NCBI RefSeq assembly: GCF_015140455.1
Contig: NZ_AP024094.1
Coordinates: 2,852,001-2,916,000 of the forward strand
Source of the DNA: Jeongeupia sp. HS-3
GTDB taxonomy: Bacteria; Pseudomonadota; Gammaproteobacteria; Burkholderiales; Chitinibacteraceae
Direction of reading: 5' to 3'
Length of the DNA stretch: 64,000 nucleotides
Part shown: positions 62,351 through 64,000 of the stretch, in pieces
How positions within the stretch are numbered: the first letter of the stretch is position 1
How the letters are laid out: the number at the start of each line of letters is the position of its first letter
Translations under genes and position numbers: made by a program
The notes under the pieces: generated by a model
What the model was told of the DNA's origin: nothing
Seen by the model: the letters and a program-made list of their open reading frames with translations, nothing else
The model's database searches: none

Positions 62351-63901
62351 TCAATGCCCGCCACCGGCACCGGCGGCGCCGAACGGTGGTCGCGTCAGCC
62401 ACACCACGGCGATCATCGCCAGGAAGATCACCCCCATCATCCAGAACACCTCGCTGGTCGCGGTCTGGAACGCCTGCTGGGTGATCGTCTGGTCGATCTG
62501 CGCGTAGGCGGCGATGCCATGGACGCCGAGCTGGTCGAGCTGGCCGAGGTAGCTCGTCGTTGCCGGGCTGGCGCTGGTGACGTGCTCGGTCAGCCGCGCG
62601 TGGTGGAAGATCTCCCGCTTGGTCCAGATGTAGGTGACGATGGCGGTGGCGAAGCTGCCCGACAGCGTGCGGAAAAAGTTCGACAGCCCCGACGCTGCGG
62701 CCATCCGCTCCGGGCCGATGCCCGACAGGATGATCTGGTTCAGCGGGATGAAGAAGCAGGCGATGCCGATGCCCTGGAACAGCCGCGCCACGACCAGCTG
62801 GTTCAGCTCGGTGTCCAGCGTGAAGCTGGCAAACCAGAACATCGTGATGCCGAACACCATGAAGGCGAACGACGTCAGCATGCGCAGGTTGATCTTGGCG
62901 ATGTTCTTGCCGATCAGCGGCGACAGGAAGAACGCCAGAATGCCGACCGGAGCGGTCGCCACGCCGGCCCAGGTGGCCGTATAGCCCTTCACCATCTGCA
63001 GCCACAGCGGAAAGATCACCGTGCTGCCGAAGAAGCAGAACATCCCCAGCGACAGCGACACCACGCCCCAGCGGAAATTGCGGCTCTTGAACAAGGAGAG
63101 GTCGACGATCGGGTGCTCGTCGGTCAGCTCCCAGGCGACGAGGAAAGTCAGCGCGACGACGGCGGTGACGGCCATGGCGACGATGAAGGTCGAGTTGAAC
63201 CAGTCGAGGTCGTTGCCGTTGTCGAGCATGACCTGCAAGGCGCCGACACCGAGTACCAGCAGCACGATGCCGACGACGTCGATCGGCAGCTTCACCGTCT
63301 TGGTCTCGCGGCTCTTGAGCAGCCGCCACGAGACCGCGGCGGTGAACAGCCCGACCGGGATGTTGATGTAGAAGATCCACGGCCAGCTGTAGTTGTCGGT
63401 GATCCAGCCGCCGAGCAGCGGCCCGCAGATTGGCGCGACCACCACGGTCATCGACCACAGCGCCAGCGCCAGCCCCTTCTTGGCCGGCGGATACGCGGCG
63501 AGCAGCAGCGTCTGCGACAGCGGCACCATCGGCCCGGATACCAGCCCCTGCAGGAAGCGGAACGCCACCAGTTGGGGCAGGCTGTGGGCGAAGCCGCAGA
63601 GGATGGAGGCCAGCGTGAACAGCAGCACCGAGATCACGAACAGCTTGACCTCGCCGACGCGCTTGGCGAGCCAGCCGGTCAGCGGCACGGCGATCGCCGC
63701 GGCCAGGCCGTAGGCGCTGATGGTCCACGTGCCTTGGGTGGTGCTGGCGGCGAGGTTGCCGGCGATGTGCGGCACCGAGACGTTGACGATGGTCGTATCC
63801 AGCACTTCCATGAAGGTGCCGAGCGCGACCGCCGTGGTCATCAGCGCCAGCGCGGCGCCGTGCAGCGGCGGTGGCGGCGCTGCCTGTTGTGGTTCAGACA
63901 T
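62351..63901 (-). CDS. emrB: DHA2-family (EmrB) drug efflux permease
   Basis: 516 residues, 14 membrane helices. Motifs: ALGTFMEVLDTTIVNVSVPHIAGNL, GWLAKRVGEVKLFVISVLLF (motif A), LQGLVSGPMVPLSQTLLLAAYPPAKKGLALALWSMTVVVAPICGPLLGGWI (motif C). Typical EmrB/QacA type. The tail of a gene that should encode the EmrA adaptor lies 12 bases upstream. Confidence 0.93.
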   Translation of the reverse strand: MSEPQQAAPPPPLHGAALALMTTAVALGTFMEVLDTTIVNVSVPHIAGNLAASTTQGTWTISAYGLAAAIAVPLTGWLAKRVGEVKLFVISVLLFTLASILCGFAHSLPQLVAFRFLQGLVSGPMVPLSQTLLLAAYPPAKKGLALALWSMTVVVAPICGPLLGGWITDNYSWPWIFYINIPVGLFTAAVSWRLLKSRETKTVKLPIDVVGIVLLVLGVGALQVMLDNGNDLDWFNSTFIVAMAVTAVVALTFLVAWELTDEHPIVDLSLFKSRNFRWGVVSLSLGMFCFFGSTVIFPLWLQMVKGYTATWAGVATAPVGILAFFLSPLIGKNIAKINLRMLTSFAFMVFGITMFWFASFTLDTELNQLVVARLFQGIGIACFFIPLNQIILSGIGPERMAAASGLSNFFRTLSGSFATAIVTYIWTKREIFHHARLTEHVTSASPATTSYLGQLDQLGVHGIAAYAQIDQTITQQAFQTATSEVFWMMGVIFLAMIAVVWLTRPPFGAAGAGGGH

Positions 63902-63913
63902 GGACTACCCCGC

Positions 63914-64000
63914 TCAGCGTGTGCCGGCCAGATTCTTGGCGATGATCGCGTCGGCGAGTTTCTCGGCGTTCAGCAGCGGCTCCTCGAAAGCCTTGGTCGT
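63914..64000 (-). CDS. C-terminal end of a probable HlyD/EmrA family adaptor, start outside window
   Basis: 28 codons and a stop are visible, encoding TTKAFEEPLLNAEKLADAIIAKNLAGTR. The acidic helical tail and position directly upstream of emrB suggest EmrA, but the fragment alone is too short for a firm call. Confidence 0.5.
   Translation of the reverse strand, partial: TTKAFEEPLLNAEKLADAIIAKNLAGTR

Overview
The window is chromosomal DNA of a GC-rich betaproteobacterium. The best guess is Neisseriales, perhaps a Chitinibacteraceae/Chromobacteriaceae-like genus; this rests on gene content and layout (tol-pal followed by que genes, a BPSS1780-family protein, a MaoC/Ptb fusion beside ackA, an AlgZ/AlgR-like pair, a fused peroxiredoxin-glutaredoxin), not on a search. 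Most of the window is ordinary housekeeping sequence. I saw no tRNA, rRNA, CRISPR array or prophage.

Layout. 1-8.9 kb: the end of rpoH, convergent with a leftward block queC/clc/queE and tolQ-tolR-tolA-tolB-pal-cpoB. 9-12.8 kb: leftward tonB-like/ruvC/ruvA/PAP2/ruvB. 12.9-21.6 kb: rightward cytochrome c, dksA with a Fur-family gene, aroG, a FUSC-type membrane protein, the MaoC-Ptb/ackA pair, a BPSS1780 protein, dgkA and a small ABM-like protein. 21.5-28 kb: leftward DUF2721/AlgR-like/AlgZ-like genes, rightward comM, then a globin-like gene, a GlxA-type regulator and an MFS transporter. 28.1-29.2 kb: one IS481-family element whose transposase is frameshifted. 29.2-36.4 kb: a redox pair (flavin disulfide reductase and Prx-Grx), a large MscS channel, two TSUP permeases, a YkgJ protein and an EVE protein.

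36.4-46 kb: a PfkB kinase, a GGDEF protein with a changed signature motif, an orphan membrane protein that looks like the eukaryotic ALG10 glucosyltransferase, a hemolysin III protein, wrbA, purC, aqpZ, a PaiB-like protein, and purE/purK separated by a small coupled membrane gene. 46-54.4 kb: a chemoreceptor-like protein ending in a soluble domain, an acetyltransferase, a PatB/MalY C-S lyase with an amino-acid ABC permease and binding protein but no ATPase, an outer-membrane-like protein, an Fe-alcohol dehydrogenase, an EamA transporter and a GNAT protein. 54.6-64 kb: benE, a non-coding region with a hairpin-bearing repeat-like element, hmp with its likely regulator nsrR, an HPr-like protein, nudC and a NAMPT-type transferase (NAD turnover), a Dph6-like ATP pyrophosphatase, a secreted unknown, and emrB with the tail of a probable emrA.

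How the genes work together. Tol-Pal maintains the envelope during division. RuvABC resolves Holliday junctions. Ptb-AckA interconverts acyl-CoA, acyl phosphate and acid with ATP gain. NsrR probably senses nitric oxide and controls hmp; palindromic sites precede both genes. PurE/PurK/PurC make consecutive purine intermediates. The less ordinary points are the ALG10-like protein, a lipoyl-like/subunit-binding miniprotein divergent from ptb-ackA, a Ptb fusion whose hydratase motif looks lost, a TolA with a proline-rich linker beside a second helical TolA/TonB-like protein, and the tripartite membrane protein at 46 kb.
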